Assembly (NCBI RefSeq): GCF_022899935.1
Contig: NZ_JALJCJ010000001.1
Span: forward strand, 1,138,053-1,202,052
Source of the DNA: Shinella curvata
GTDB lineage: Bacteria; Pseudomonadota; Alphaproteobacteria; Rhizobiales; Rhizobiaceae
Direction: 5' to 3'
Length of the DNA: 64,000 nucleotides
The position numbers and the translations under genes were made by a program. Positions 55,172 through 62,822 of the stretch are shown one piece after another; position 1 is the first letter of the stretch, and each line of letters begins with the position of its first letter. Under the pieces are notes generated by a model. That model did no database searches. It was given only the letters and a program-made list of their open reading frames with translations, and was not told where the DNA came from.

Positions 55172-55213
55172 GAATAAACATTCCGCAATACGGAATTCGC
55201 GGTTTGTTTATTC
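55172..55213. promoter_or_regulatory. nested inverted repeats upstream of the mocB transport operon
   Basis: Outer arms GAATAAACA (55172-55180) and TGTTTATTC (55205-55213) are perfect 9-mers. Inside, and sharing one base with the left arm, lies a second repeat ATTCCG-CAATA-CGGAAT (55180-55196). The site is A/T-rich against a GC-rich background, about 110 bp before the mocB ATG, so it is a likely regulator binding site. Confidence 0.55.
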
Positions 55214-55324
55214 TGTTTTGGCTTTCGCCTCCCGGGAGGAGCGACGGCCGGGCCGCCCGCAAGGGTAGCCATCCGGATTAAGTGAGTGGCGCGGCCGGAC
55301 GCCACGTTGAGGAGGAGAACGAAC

Positions 55325-56254
55325 ATGAAAAAATTGATCCTGAGCTCGGCACTTGCCGTGATGATGTCCACCGCCGCCCACGCTGAAACGATCGGCGTTT
55401 CGATGGCGCTGTTCGACGACAACTTCCTGACCGTTCTGCGCAACGGCATGACCGATTATGCCAAGACGCTCGACGGCGTCGAGCTGCAGATCGAAGACGC
55501 CCAGAACGACGTCGCCAAGCAGCAGAGCCAGATTCAGAACTTCATCGCATCCGGCGTCAGCGCCATCATCGTCAACCCGGTCGATACCGATGCGACGGCC
55601 GCGCTTTCGAAGGCTGCCGCAGACGCCGGCATTCCGCTCGTCTACGTCAACCGCGAACCGGCAAACATCAACGAACTGCCGGAAAAGCAGGCTTTCGTCG
55701 CCTCCAACGAAGTGGAATCCGGCACGCTGGAAACCAAGGAAGTCTGCCGCCTTCTGAACGGCAAGGGCAAGGTCGTCGTCATGATGGGCGAACTGTCCAA
55801 CCAGGCCGCCCGCGTTCGCACGCAGGACATCAAGGACGTCATCGCGACCGACGAGTGCAAGGGCCTGACGATCGTCGAGGAGCAGACCGCCAACTGGTCG
55901 CGTACGCAAGGCGCCGACCTCATGACCAACTGGCTCTCCGCCGGCCTGGAATTCGACGCCGTCATCTCCAACAATGACGAAATGGCGATCGGCGCCATCC
56001 AGGCCTTGAAGGCCGCCGGCCGCTCGATGGACAGCGTCGTCGTCGCCGGTGTCGATGCCACGCAGGACGCCCTTGCCGCCATGGCAGCCGGCGACCTCGA
56101 CGTGACGGTGTTCCAGGATGCCGCCGGCCAAGGCAAGGGCTCGGTCGATGCCGCGCTGAAGCTCGCCAAGGGCGAAAAGGTCGAGACCAAGGTCTACATC
56201 CCCTTCCAGCTCGTGACGCCGGCAAACATCGCCGACTTCCAGGCGAAGAACTGA
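55325..56254 (+). CDS. mocB: rhizopine/inositol-type periplasmic binding protein
   Basis: 309 aa with signal peptide MKKLILSSALAVMMSTAAHA. Mature sequence contains GVSMALFDDNFLTVLRNGM, the double Asn-Asp-type sugar-binding loops, and VGGVDATQDALAAMAAGDLDVTVFQDA-like C-terminal motif, as in RbsB/MocB. Strong ribosome binding site GAGGAGGAGAACGAAC. First gene of the transport run mocB-ATPase-permease. A strong GC-rich hairpin follows it. Confidence 0.88.
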   Translation: MKKLILSSALAVMMSTAAHAETIGVSMALFDDNFLTVLRNGMTDYAKTLDGVELQIEDAQNDVAKQQSQIQNFIASGVSAIIVNPVDTDATAALSKAAADAGIPLVYVNREPANINELPEKQAFVASNEVESGTLETKEVCRLLNGKGKVVVMMGELSNQAARVRTQDIKDVIATDECKGLTIVEEQTANWSRTQGADLMTNWLSAGLEFDAVISNNDEMAIGAIQALKAAGRSMDSVVVAGVDATQDALAAMAAGDLDVTVFQDAAGQGKGSVDAALKLAKGEKVETKVYIPFQLVTPANIADFQAKN

Positions 56255-56294
56255 TCGGCCCAAGGGTCCAAACCAGCTAGACTAGGGTATGCAG

Positions 56295-56322
56295 GACGCG
56301 CGCACGCAGGCGTGCGCGCGTC
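56295..56322 (+). terminator. attenuating hairpin between mocB and the ABC ATPase gene
   Basis: GACGCGCGCAC-GCAGGC-GTGCGCGCGTC: perfect 11-bp stem and 6-nt loop in the 104-bp gap. There is no T-run, so it probably protects or partly terminates the mRNA after the binding-protein gene, like the hairpin after chvE. Confidence 0.6.
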
Positions 56323-56358
56323 CGATCCGTTTCAGATTGCTCCGGGAGGGAGGGGACG

Positions 56359-57897
56359 ATGGTCAGTCCGACCACCATGGCCGCGGTTCGCGCAAGCGGC
56401 GCCATTCCGAATGCTGAATATCTCCTGTCCGCGGAAGGTGTCCGCAAGGAATTTCCGGGCGTGGTCGCGCTCGACGATGTGCAGTTCAAGCTGAAGCGCG
56501 GCACCGTGCACGCCTTGATGGGCGAAAACGGCGCCGGCAAATCCACGCTCATGAAGATCCTTGCCGGCATCTATACGCCGGATCAGGGCGAAATCCTCCT
56601 GAAGGGCCAGAAGATCCGGCTGCAATCGCCGCTCGACGCGCTGGAAAACGGCATCGCCATGATCCATCAGGAACTGAACCTGATGCCCTTCATGACGGTG
56701 GCGGAAAACATCTGGATCCGCCGCGAACCGAAGACCCGCTTCGGCTTCGTCGATCACGGCGAGATGCGTCGCAAGACCGCCGAACTCTTCAAGCGCCTCA
56801 ACATCACCATAGACCCGGAAACGCAGGTGCGCGACCTCTCCGTCGCCAACCGCCAGATGGTCGAGATCGCCAAGGCCGTGTCCTATGAGAGCGACGTGCT
56901 CATCATGGACGAGCCGACCTCCGCGCTGACCGAGCGCGAGGTGGAGCACCTCTTCACGATCATCCGCGACCTGCGCTCGCAGGGCATCGGCATCGTCTAC
57001 ATCACCCACAAAATGAACGAGCTGTTCGAGATCGCTGACGAGTTCTCGGTGTTCCGCGACGGCAAATATATCGGCACCCACGCCTCGACCGACGTGACGC
57101 GCGACGACATCATCCGCATGATGGTCGGCCGCGAGATCACCCAGATGTTCCCGAAGGAAGAGGTGCCGATCGGCGATGTCGTTCTCTCGGTGAAGAACCT
57201 GACGCTCAAGGGCGTGTTCCACGATGTCTCCTTCGACGTTCGCGCTGGCGAAATCCTCGGCCTTGCCGGCCTCGTCGGCTCGGGCCGCTCAAATGTCGCC
57301 GAGACGATCTTCGGTGTGACGCCTGCGACCTCGGGCACAATTGCGATCAACGGCAAACAAGTCAGCATCGACAGCCCGAACACAGCGATCAAACACCGCA
57401 TGGCCTTCCTCACGGAAGACCGCAAGGACACCGGCTGTCTTCTGATCCTCGATATTCTCGAGAACATGCAGATCGCCGTTCTCCAGGACAAGTTCGTCAA
57501 GAACGGCTTCGTGGCCGAGGGCGAGCTGACCAGGGTCTGCGAAGAGATGAGCAAGAAGCTGCGCGTCAAAACGCCCAACCTGTCGGAGCGCATCGAAAAC
57601 CTGTCGGGCGGCAACCAGCAGAAGGTGCTGATCGGCCGCTGGCTGCTCACCAATCCGCGCATCCTCATTCTGGATGAGCCGACCCGCGGCATCGATGTCG
57701 GCGCCAAGGCGGAAATCCACCGCTTCGTCACCGAACTCGCCCGCGACGGCGTCGCCGTCATCATGATCTCGTCGGAAATGCCGGAGGTTCTGGGCATGAG
57801 CGACCGCGTCATGGTCATGCACGAGGGCCGCGTCACCGGCATTCTCGACCGGGCGGAGGCAACGCAGGTCAAGGTGATGGAACTGGCTGCCCAGTGA
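56359..57897 (+). CDS. sugar ABC transporter ATP-binding protein
   Basis: 512 aa, double ABC cassette of the RbsA/CUT2 type. First half: [15 protein letters not shown] (Walker A), [15 protein letters not shown] (signature), [15 protein letters not shown]. Second half: GLVGSGRSN and [16 protein letters not shown] with [11 protein letters not shown]. With MocB and the permease it would import rhizopine or an inositol. Start [10 protein letters not shown] is the only good one (GGGAGGGAGGGG upstream). Confidence 0.92.
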   Translation: MVSPTTMAAVRASGAIPNAEYLLSAEGVRKEFPGVVALDDVQFKLKRGTVHALMGENGAGKSTLMKILAGIYTPDQGEILLKGQKIRLQSPLDALENGIAMIHQELNLMPFMTVAENIWIRREPKTRFGFVDHGEMRRKTAELFKRLNITIDPETQVRDLSVANRQMVEIAKAVSYESDVLIMDEPTSALTEREVEHLFTIIRDLRSQGIGIVYITHKMNELFEIADEFSVFRDGKYIGTHASTDVTRDDIIRMMVGREITQMFPKEEVPIGDVVLSVKNLTLKGVFHDVSFDVRAGEILGLAGLVGSGRSNVAETIFGVTPATSGTIAINGKQVSIDSPNTAIKHRMAFLTEDRKDTGCLLILDILENMQIAVLQDKFVKNGFVAEGELTRVCEEMSKKLRVKTPNLSERIENLSGGNQQKVLIGRWLLTNPRILILDEPTRGIDVGAKAEIHRFVTELARDGVAVIMISSEMPEVLGMSDRVMVMHEGRVTGILDRAEATQVKVMELAAQ

Positions 57898-57960
57898 GAT
57901 GAACCCAGAGATGGGTCCAACAGGATTTAAGGCCGCCGGGCGGCCGCAAGGGAGGTAATC

Positions 57961-58980
57961 ATGAGCACGAATTCCGCCGCGCAGGCCCAGGCCGCTGCGC
58001 AGAAATCTGCCCGCCGGCTCCCGCCGGAACTCAACATCTTTCTCGTCCTCGTCGGCATTGCGCTGGTCTATGAAATCCTCGGCTGGATCTTCGTCGGCCA
58101 GAGCTTCCTGATGAACCCGCAGCGCCTGACGATCATCATCCTGCAGGTTTCCGTCATCGGCATCATCGCCGTCGGCGTGACGCAGGTCATCATCACCGGC
58201 GGCATCGACCTCTCGTCCGGCTCGGTCGTCGGCATGACGGCGATGTTCACCGCCTCGCTGGCGCAAGCCTCCACCTGGCCGCGCGCGCTCTATCCGTCGC
58301 TCACCGACATGCCGGTCATCGTGCCCGTGGCACTCGGCATCGGCGTCGGTCTGCTTGCTGGCTATATCAACGGTCAGCTCATCGCCAAGACGAAGATCCC
58401 GCCCTTCATCGCCACGCTCGGCATGATGGTCTCGGCGCGCGGTATCTCCAAGTGGTACACGAAGGGCCAGCCAGTCTCGGGCCTGACGGAACAGTTCAAC
58501 TTCATCGGCACCGGCATCTGGCCCGTTGTCATCTTCCTCGTCGTCGCTGTGATCTTCCACATCGCGCTGCGCTACACCCGCTACGGCAAGTTCACCTATG
58601 CGATCGGCGCCAATGTGCAGGCCGCCCGCGTCTCCGGCATCAATGTCGAAGCCCATCTTGTGAAGGTCTATGCCATTGCCGGTGCGCTCGCTGGCCTCGC
58701 CGGCGTCGTCACCGCCGCCCGCGCCCAGACCGCGCAGGCCGGCATGGGCGTGATGTACGAACTCGATGCGATCGCCGCGACCGTCATCGGCGGCACCTCG
58801 CTTGCCGGCGGTGTCGGCCGCATCACCGGCACGGTCATCGGCACCGTCATCCTCGGCGTCATGACCTCGGGCTTTACCTTCTTGCGCGTCGATGCTTTCT
58901 ACCAGGAGATCGTCAAGGGCGTGATCATCGTGGCCGCCGTCGTCGTCGACGTCTACCGCCAGAAGAAGCGCAAGACGTAA
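57961..58980 (+). CDS. sugar ABC transporter permease
   Basis: 339 aa RbsC-type permease with about nine to ten transmembrane segments. GVTQVIITGGIDLSSGSVVGMTAMF and ATVIGGTSLAGGVGRITGTVIGTVILGVMTSGF are the typical sequences. Ribosome binding site AAGGGAGGTAATC. It follows the ATPase gene by 63 bp and completes the transporter. Confidence 0.92.
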   Translation: MSTNSAAQAQAAAQKSARRLPPELNIFLVLVGIALVYEILGWIFVGQSFLMNPQRLTIIILQVSVIGIIAVGVTQVIITGGIDLSSGSVVGMTAMFTASLAQASTWPRALYPSLTDMPVIVPVALGIGVGLLAGYINGQLIAKTKIPPFIATLGMMVSARGISKWYTKGQPVSGLTEQFNFIGTGIWPVVIFLVVAVIFHIALRYTRYGKFTYAIGANVQAARVSGINVEAHLVKVYAIAGALAGLAGVVTAARAQTAQAGMGVMYELDAIAATVIGGTSLAGGVGRITGTVIGTVILGVMTSGFTFLRVDAFYQEIVKGVIIVAAVVVDVYRQKKRKT

Positions 58981-59084
58981 CCAAACCCTCGCGGTTCGCC
59001 GCGGCGCTTTTGCGGGGCGAGCGTATCGCCCCGCCCCTCCTCCCGCATGGTCCCCAAGCATGCGGCTTATTTGAGAGAATGAAG

Positions 59085-60077
59085 ATGACTGTGAGATTTG
59101 GTCTTCTCGGCGCCGGCCGCATCGGCAAGGTCCACGCCAAGGCCGTTACCGGCAATCCCGACGCCGTGCTCGTCGCCGTCGCCGACGCCTTCCCCGCCGC
59201 CGCCGATGCCATCGCCAAGCAGTATGGCTGCGACGTCCGCACCATCGAGGCGATCGAAGCCGCCAGGGATATCGACGCCGTCGTGATCTGCACGCCGACC
59301 GACACCCATGCCGACCTTATCGAGCGTTTTTCCCGCGCTGGAAAAGCCATCTTCTGCGAAAAGCCGATCGATCTCGATGTCGACCGCGTACGTGCGTGCA
59401 TGAAGGTCGTCGAAGAGACCAAGGGCAAGCTGATGGTCGGCTTCAACCGCCGCTTCGACCCGCATTTCATGGCTGTGCGCAAGGCGATCGACGACGGCAA
59501 GATCGGCGACGTCGAGATGGTCACCATCACCTCGCGCGATCCCGGCGCCCCGCCGGTCGACTACATCAAGCGCTCGGGCGGCATCTTCCGCGACATGACG
59601 ATCCATGACTTCGACATGGCCCGCTTCCTGCTCGGCGAAGAGGTCGTCTCGGTCTCCGCCACCGCCGCCGTTCTGGTCGATCCGGAAATCGGCAAGGCCG
59701 GCGACTATGACAGCGTCTCGGTCATCCTGCAAACCAAGTCCGGCAAGCAGGCCGTCATCTCCAATTCGCGCCGCGCCACCTACGGCTATGACCAGCGCAT
59801 CGAGGTGCACGGCTCCAAGGGCGTCGTCTCGGCCGAGAACCAGCGCCCCGTCTCCATCGAGATCGCCAACGGTGACGGCTACACCCGCCCGCCGCTGCAC
59901 GATTTCTTCATGACCCGCTACACCGAAGCCTACGCCAACGAGATCGCCGCCTTCATCGCCGCGGTCGAAAAGGGCGCCACCATCACGCCATCAGGCGCCG
60001 ACGGCCTCGCCGCCTTGGCGCTTGCCGACGCCGCCGTGAAATCCGTCGAAGAAAAGCGCCAGATCTCCGTCGCCTGA
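59085..60077 (+). CDS. iolG: Gfo/Idh/MocA-family inositol dehydrogenase
   Basis: 330 aa, the IolG/IdhA length. FGLLGAGRIGKVHAKAV (residues 5-21) binds NAD, EKPIDLD (about 97-103) carries the catalytic Lys, and RDMTIHDFDMARFLLGEEVVSV the Asp/His pair. It oxidises myo- or scyllo-inositol type substrates to inososes; in rhizopine loci MocA, of the same family, is needed for catabolism. The ATG at 59085 has GAGAG seven bases upstream; an ATG at 59079 is possible. Followed by a strong terminator, so the moc plus-strand unit ends here. Confidence 0.9.
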   Translation: MTVRFGLLGAGRIGKVHAKAVTGNPDAVLVAVADAFPAAADAIAKQYGCDVRTIEAIEAARDIDAVVICTPTDTHADLIERFSRAGKAIFCEKPIDLDVDRVRACMKVVEETKGKLMVGFNRRFDPHFMAVRKAIDDGKIGDVEMVTITSRDPGAPPVDYIKRSGGIFRDMTIHDFDMARFLLGEEVVSVSATAAVLVDPEIGKAGDYDSVSVILQTKSGKQAVISNSRRATYGYDQRIEVHGSKGVVSAENQRPVSIEIANGDGYTRPPLHDFFMTRYTEAYANEIAAFIAAVEKGATITPSGADGLAALALADAAVKSVEEKRQISVA

Positions 60078-60101
60078 CGGATCAAAGCTCCCAAGGCAAC
60101 T

Positions 60102-60126
60102 GGCCGGGCGACGATGTCGCCCGGTC
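60102..60126 (+). terminator. rho-independent terminator after iolG
   Basis: CCGGGCGAC-GAT-GTCGCCCGG (9-bp stem plus two more pairs at the base) followed by TTTTTT. The clearest intrinsic terminator in the window. Confidence 0.9.
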
Positions 60127-60144
60127 TTTTTTGTCAAAATCGTT

Positions 60145-61077
60145 CTAGGCCAGGAAATCCAGCGCGGTCAGTTCCAGGTTGTTGGAAAGCTTGATCTGAA
60201 GATCAACAACGCCATCCCCATCAACGTCGCCCTGAATATACGTCCCTCCCTTTTTCGAGATGAACGAACGCAATTCACCCGGCGTATCGCTGAAGGCGGA
60301 CGTCCCGATGAAGGTGAATGCCTGATCACCGGATAATTCGGCGTCCGCATCGATCTTCGCCAGGTCGATGATGTCGTCGGCGCGGTTGAACTGGATGATG
60401 GTGTCAAAAGCAGACACCGTGCTGTTGGACACACGGTCGAAGATGAACGTGTCCTTTCCGGAGCCTCCCGACAGGATGTCTCGGCCGCCACCACCATAAA
60501 GGCGGTCGAGCCCCGCACCGCCATAAAGCTTGTCATCCCCCAGACCGCCATGCAGAAAGTCATTGCCATCGCCGCCAAAGAGCTCATCCCTGCCGGCCCA
60601 CCCCAGCAAGGAATCATTGCCGCCATTGCCGGAGAGTACGTCGTCTCCTCCATATGCTCTTACGACATCTCGTTTCTGCCCCCCTCCGAACGTGTCGTTC
60701 CCCGAGAAAATGACGGAAAAAAGAAGCGCGTCATCCATCGTTTCTTTGCTGACACCGGCATCAAAGACGGCTTTCGCCGAAACCCTGAAACCCGTCATGT
60801 CCTCAGTATTATAAATATTCCAATCCAGTAATTCCAAATCATACGAGTGATATTCCGTAAAATATCCGCCAACAATCCGTCCTTTCGAGTCGTATTTCAA
60901 ATCCACGCCGGAAAAAGAACTACGCCCTCCAGTTTCATCGTAGTAGGTTGCGAGGCCGTATTCGGTGCTCGTTCGTATTACGGTCGTGTATGGCCCATTG
61001 TTTGGCTCCTTGAAACCACCGAACCAGACATGCGGAGTCACGATCCGAGCATTCCCATCCGCCAAATAGGTCACCAT
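60145..61077 (-). CDS. RTX (haemolysin-type calcium-binding) protein
   Basis: 310 aa. Residues about 143-209 hold seven GGxGxDxLx nonapeptide copies (GGNDSLLGWAGRDELFGGDGND and so on). The C-terminal LTALDFLA end fits a type I secretion signal. The N-terminal ~140 residues match no known enzyme domain to me. RTX proteins are exported by ABC/MFP/TolC type I systems, none of which is nearby. GGGGG lies 7 bases before the ATG at 61077. Convergent with iolG and adjacent to the island boundary. Confidence 0.85.
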   Translation of the reverse strand: MVTYLADGNARIVTPHVWFGGFKEPNNGPYTTVIRTSTEYGLATYYDETGGRSSFSGVDLKYDSKGRIVGGYFTEYHSYDLELLDWNIYNTEDMTGFRVSAKAVFDAGVSKETMDDALLFSVIFSGNDTFGGGQKRDVVRAYGGDDVLSGNGGNDSLLGWAGRDELFGGDGNDFLHGGLGDDKLYGGAGLDRLYGGGGRDILSGGSGKDTFIFDRVSNSTVSAFDTIIQFNRADDIIDLAKIDADAELSGDQAFTFIGTSAFSDTPGELRSFISKKGGTYIQGDVDGDGVVDLQIKLSNNLELTALDFLA

Positions 61078-61393
61078 ATCAGCCCCCTTTCATCTCCCCT
61101 TCAGCAGCCACAATGTCGCCGAAGCACTTACGGTCACGCTGGATCGTATTCGCGGCATATGACGTAATTTTCACACTGATCCGGTGCGGAAATACCGACG
61201 ACGGTGCCGATCACGTTTCATATCCATGGATGGCTCGCTTGCCCGCATTACCCAGCAATCCTCGACGCGTCAGGAGACTTTTCAAGGAGGTTGAAGTCGG
61301 GGCAGCAGCTGCAGCAGGCAGCACAGGCCCACCCCCGTCACAGGGCACAGCCAGACAGAGGTGGCATGATCATTTCAAAAATGCGTGCTTAAA
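61078..61393. other. intergenic stretch between the RTX gene and the tRNA fragment
   Basis: 316 bp without a gene I can support. An open plus-strand frame here (61113-61475) runs into the antisense of the tRNA fragment and gives the well-known false peptide DRIRTCDLWNR. No convincing promoter or repeat. This is probably the original downstream flank of the tRNA gene. Confidence 0.6.
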
Positions 61394-61438
61394 TGGCGCA
61401 CCCGACAGGATTCGAACCTGTGACCTTTGGAATCGGAA
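61394..61438 (-). tRNA. 3' fragment of a tRNA gene (att site), anticodon loop to CCA
   Basis: The minus strand reads from the anticodon loop (TTCCGAT, 61432-61438) through the anticodon 3' stem, variable loop AGGTC, T-arm ACAGG-TTCGAAT-CCTGT and acceptor CGGGTGC-G-CCA. A 5' half that would complete the fold is absent: the bases before TTCCGAT do not pair with TCCAA. The loop would place CCG as anticodon, so tRNA-Arg(CCG) is likely. Tyrosine-recombinase integration at tRNA 3' ends leaves exactly such a fragment at one island end, with the intact gene at the other. Confidence 0.8.
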
Positions 61439-61816
61439 ATGGTTATCCATGGTTCTAAGCTATTGTTTTATATGATGTACGCTCGAAACTGGACTGGAAC
61501 TGCGCTACCTTGCGCTCCTCTGCGGTCAAGAGGAAATTAGCTCAGTGGAGAAATTTTTAGCACGGCAAATCCGCGTCATCGGAATTGGTTGTCCATGGTT
61601 CTAAGCTTTTGTTTTCACCGAACTTAGATCAATACTGGACTAGGAATGCGCTACCTTGTGCGCCAGCACCGGATCGGAAACTAGCTCAGCACCGGCGACT
61701 GAAAATGGCCTGAAAGCCGGTCGCGCGTTAGCTGTGATCGGAACTGAAAGACAAGGCCTCGAAGTATTTGAAATATAATAGCCTGAATCAGCCGTGTGCT
61801 GCATCTGTGCTACCTT
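61432..61816. repeat. three-copy island-end repeat (ATCGGAA ... GCTACCTT)
   Basis: ATCGGAA is at 61432, 61578 and 61737; GCTACCTT at 61504, 61650 and 61809. In all three copies the two motifs start exactly 72 nt apart. Copies 1 and 2 are 146 bp apart and share much of the intervening sequence (TCCATGGTTCTAAGC, TTGTTTT, ACTGGACT); copy 3 is degenerate. The first ATCGGAA is the tRNA anticodon-loop sequence. TAGCTCAG, resembling a tRNA D-arm, precedes copies 2 and 3. No gene is found between 61439 and 61823. Confidence 0.7.
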
Positions 61817-61823
61817 CGAGCGC

Positions 61824-62786
61824 TCAATTCGGTAGCCAATCGTATTCGAGAGGGTAATAATCTCGCCGCGCCTTAATCATAGCTCCCCTTGGCCGACTCT
61901 CTGCCTGTTCCGGAACAATAAGTTCGCTTAAGGTCTGGTCGATGAAGCGTCTGGAGCTTTCGTCGTCGTGCGCGGCCGCTAAGAATTCGGGTTTGATGTG
62001 TATGCGATACTCGTTGTCGAACCATAGCTGGTGTGCATCATAAGCAGCATGATGATTGTGACATAAGGGAACTCCGTTCCATACCTCATCTTCAGATCCT
62101 GGCGCGGAAACAGGGTAAATGTGTGCGCCCGCCAATAAGCCTAGCTTAAGGCCACACATCGCACACCTGTGGCCGTAGGCCTGCTTAACCTTTTTACTGA
62201 AAGCAGCGTCTCTTACGTATGAAGAAATGGTACGGCGAGCGCGCTCTCCGCTTTCAGCGTCGTTTTCTTCGATAACGCCCGCTGCTTTCGCTGCATCAGA
62301 AACCTGGGCGGTGGGAATTATAACGTGGTTATCCAGCATCTCCAGCAGGGCCGGAAGCAGCCGCGGTCGAAGCGCAAATATCTGTTCTCCCGTGTTCGAG
62401 GTGTATTGGCTCCACCCATTCTGACTAGCTTCCTGAACAATCCGATGATTGAACAAGATAGAAAATCTGGCCGTTCTCCCGACTCGTGACGTCCCGTCAA
62501 CAACCACAAGTATTTGCTGCCCGGTTGTCTCATCGATGCCGATCAGTAGGGGTTTGTGACCCTCAGGTTCTTCAACTGCCTGAGAATTTGCAGGATTTTG
62601 AAATCGCCATTCATAATCCTTGCGGTTATGCGAACTGGTTTTCGAGAGATGTGCCGCTACAGGCCGGTCACCTGTTGAAGTTGTCACGGTGAGCCGTGAG
62701 GGCCAGCCGTCGCCCAAATTTGTTATGGCGGCTACTTCATGGCCGACGGCGGCGGCCATGGTGCTAGCGAGGTCAGCTCTTGACAT
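61824..62786 (-). CDS. HNH endonuclease, probable restriction enzyme
   Basis: 320 aa from the ATG at 62786; an upstream TTG at 62816 is possible. The HNH/zinc module is near residues 208-246: CAMCGLKLGLLAGAHIYPV (Cys208, Cys211, His222) and NGVPLCHNHHAAYD (Cys242, His245). The N-terminal ~150 residues, with YEWRFQNP and LLIGIDETTGQQILVVVDG and ARFSILFNH, look like a target-recognition domain of HNH restriction proteins, but I do not know the exact family. It follows the C5 methyltransferase by 36 bp, the usual R-M arrangement. G+C is lower than the chromosome. Confidence 0.75.
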   Translation of the reverse strand: MSRADLASTMAAAVGHEVAAITNLGDGWPSRLTVTTSTGDRPVAAHLSKTSSHNRKDYEWRFQNPANSQAVEEPEGHKPLLIGIDETTGQQILVVVDGTSRVGRTARFSILFNHRIVQEASQNGWSQYTSNTGEQIFALRPRLLPALLEMLDNHVIIPTAQVSDAAKAAGVIEENDAESGERARRTISSYVRDAAFSKKVKQAYGHRCAMCGLKLGLLAGAHIYPVSAPGSEDEVWNGVPLCHNHHAAYDAHQLWFDNEYRIHIKPEFLAAAHDDESSRRFIDQTLSELIVPEQAESRPRGAMIKARRDYYPLEYDWLPN

Positions 62787-62822
62787 GGAAACCCGATAAG
62801 TGATGCGGCTTGGCAAGCTGAT

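Noticed and set aside
61113-61475. A plus-strand open frame of 120 codons upstream of the RTX gene
   Set aside because: It reads through the antisense of the tRNA fragment and gives the classic false peptide DRIRTCDLWNR; no ribosome binding site and no protein-like remainder.
61538-61590. A second, plus-strand tRNA at the TAGCTCAG sequence
   Set aside because: The D-arm-like string is not followed by a pairing D-stem, anticodon arm or T-arm.
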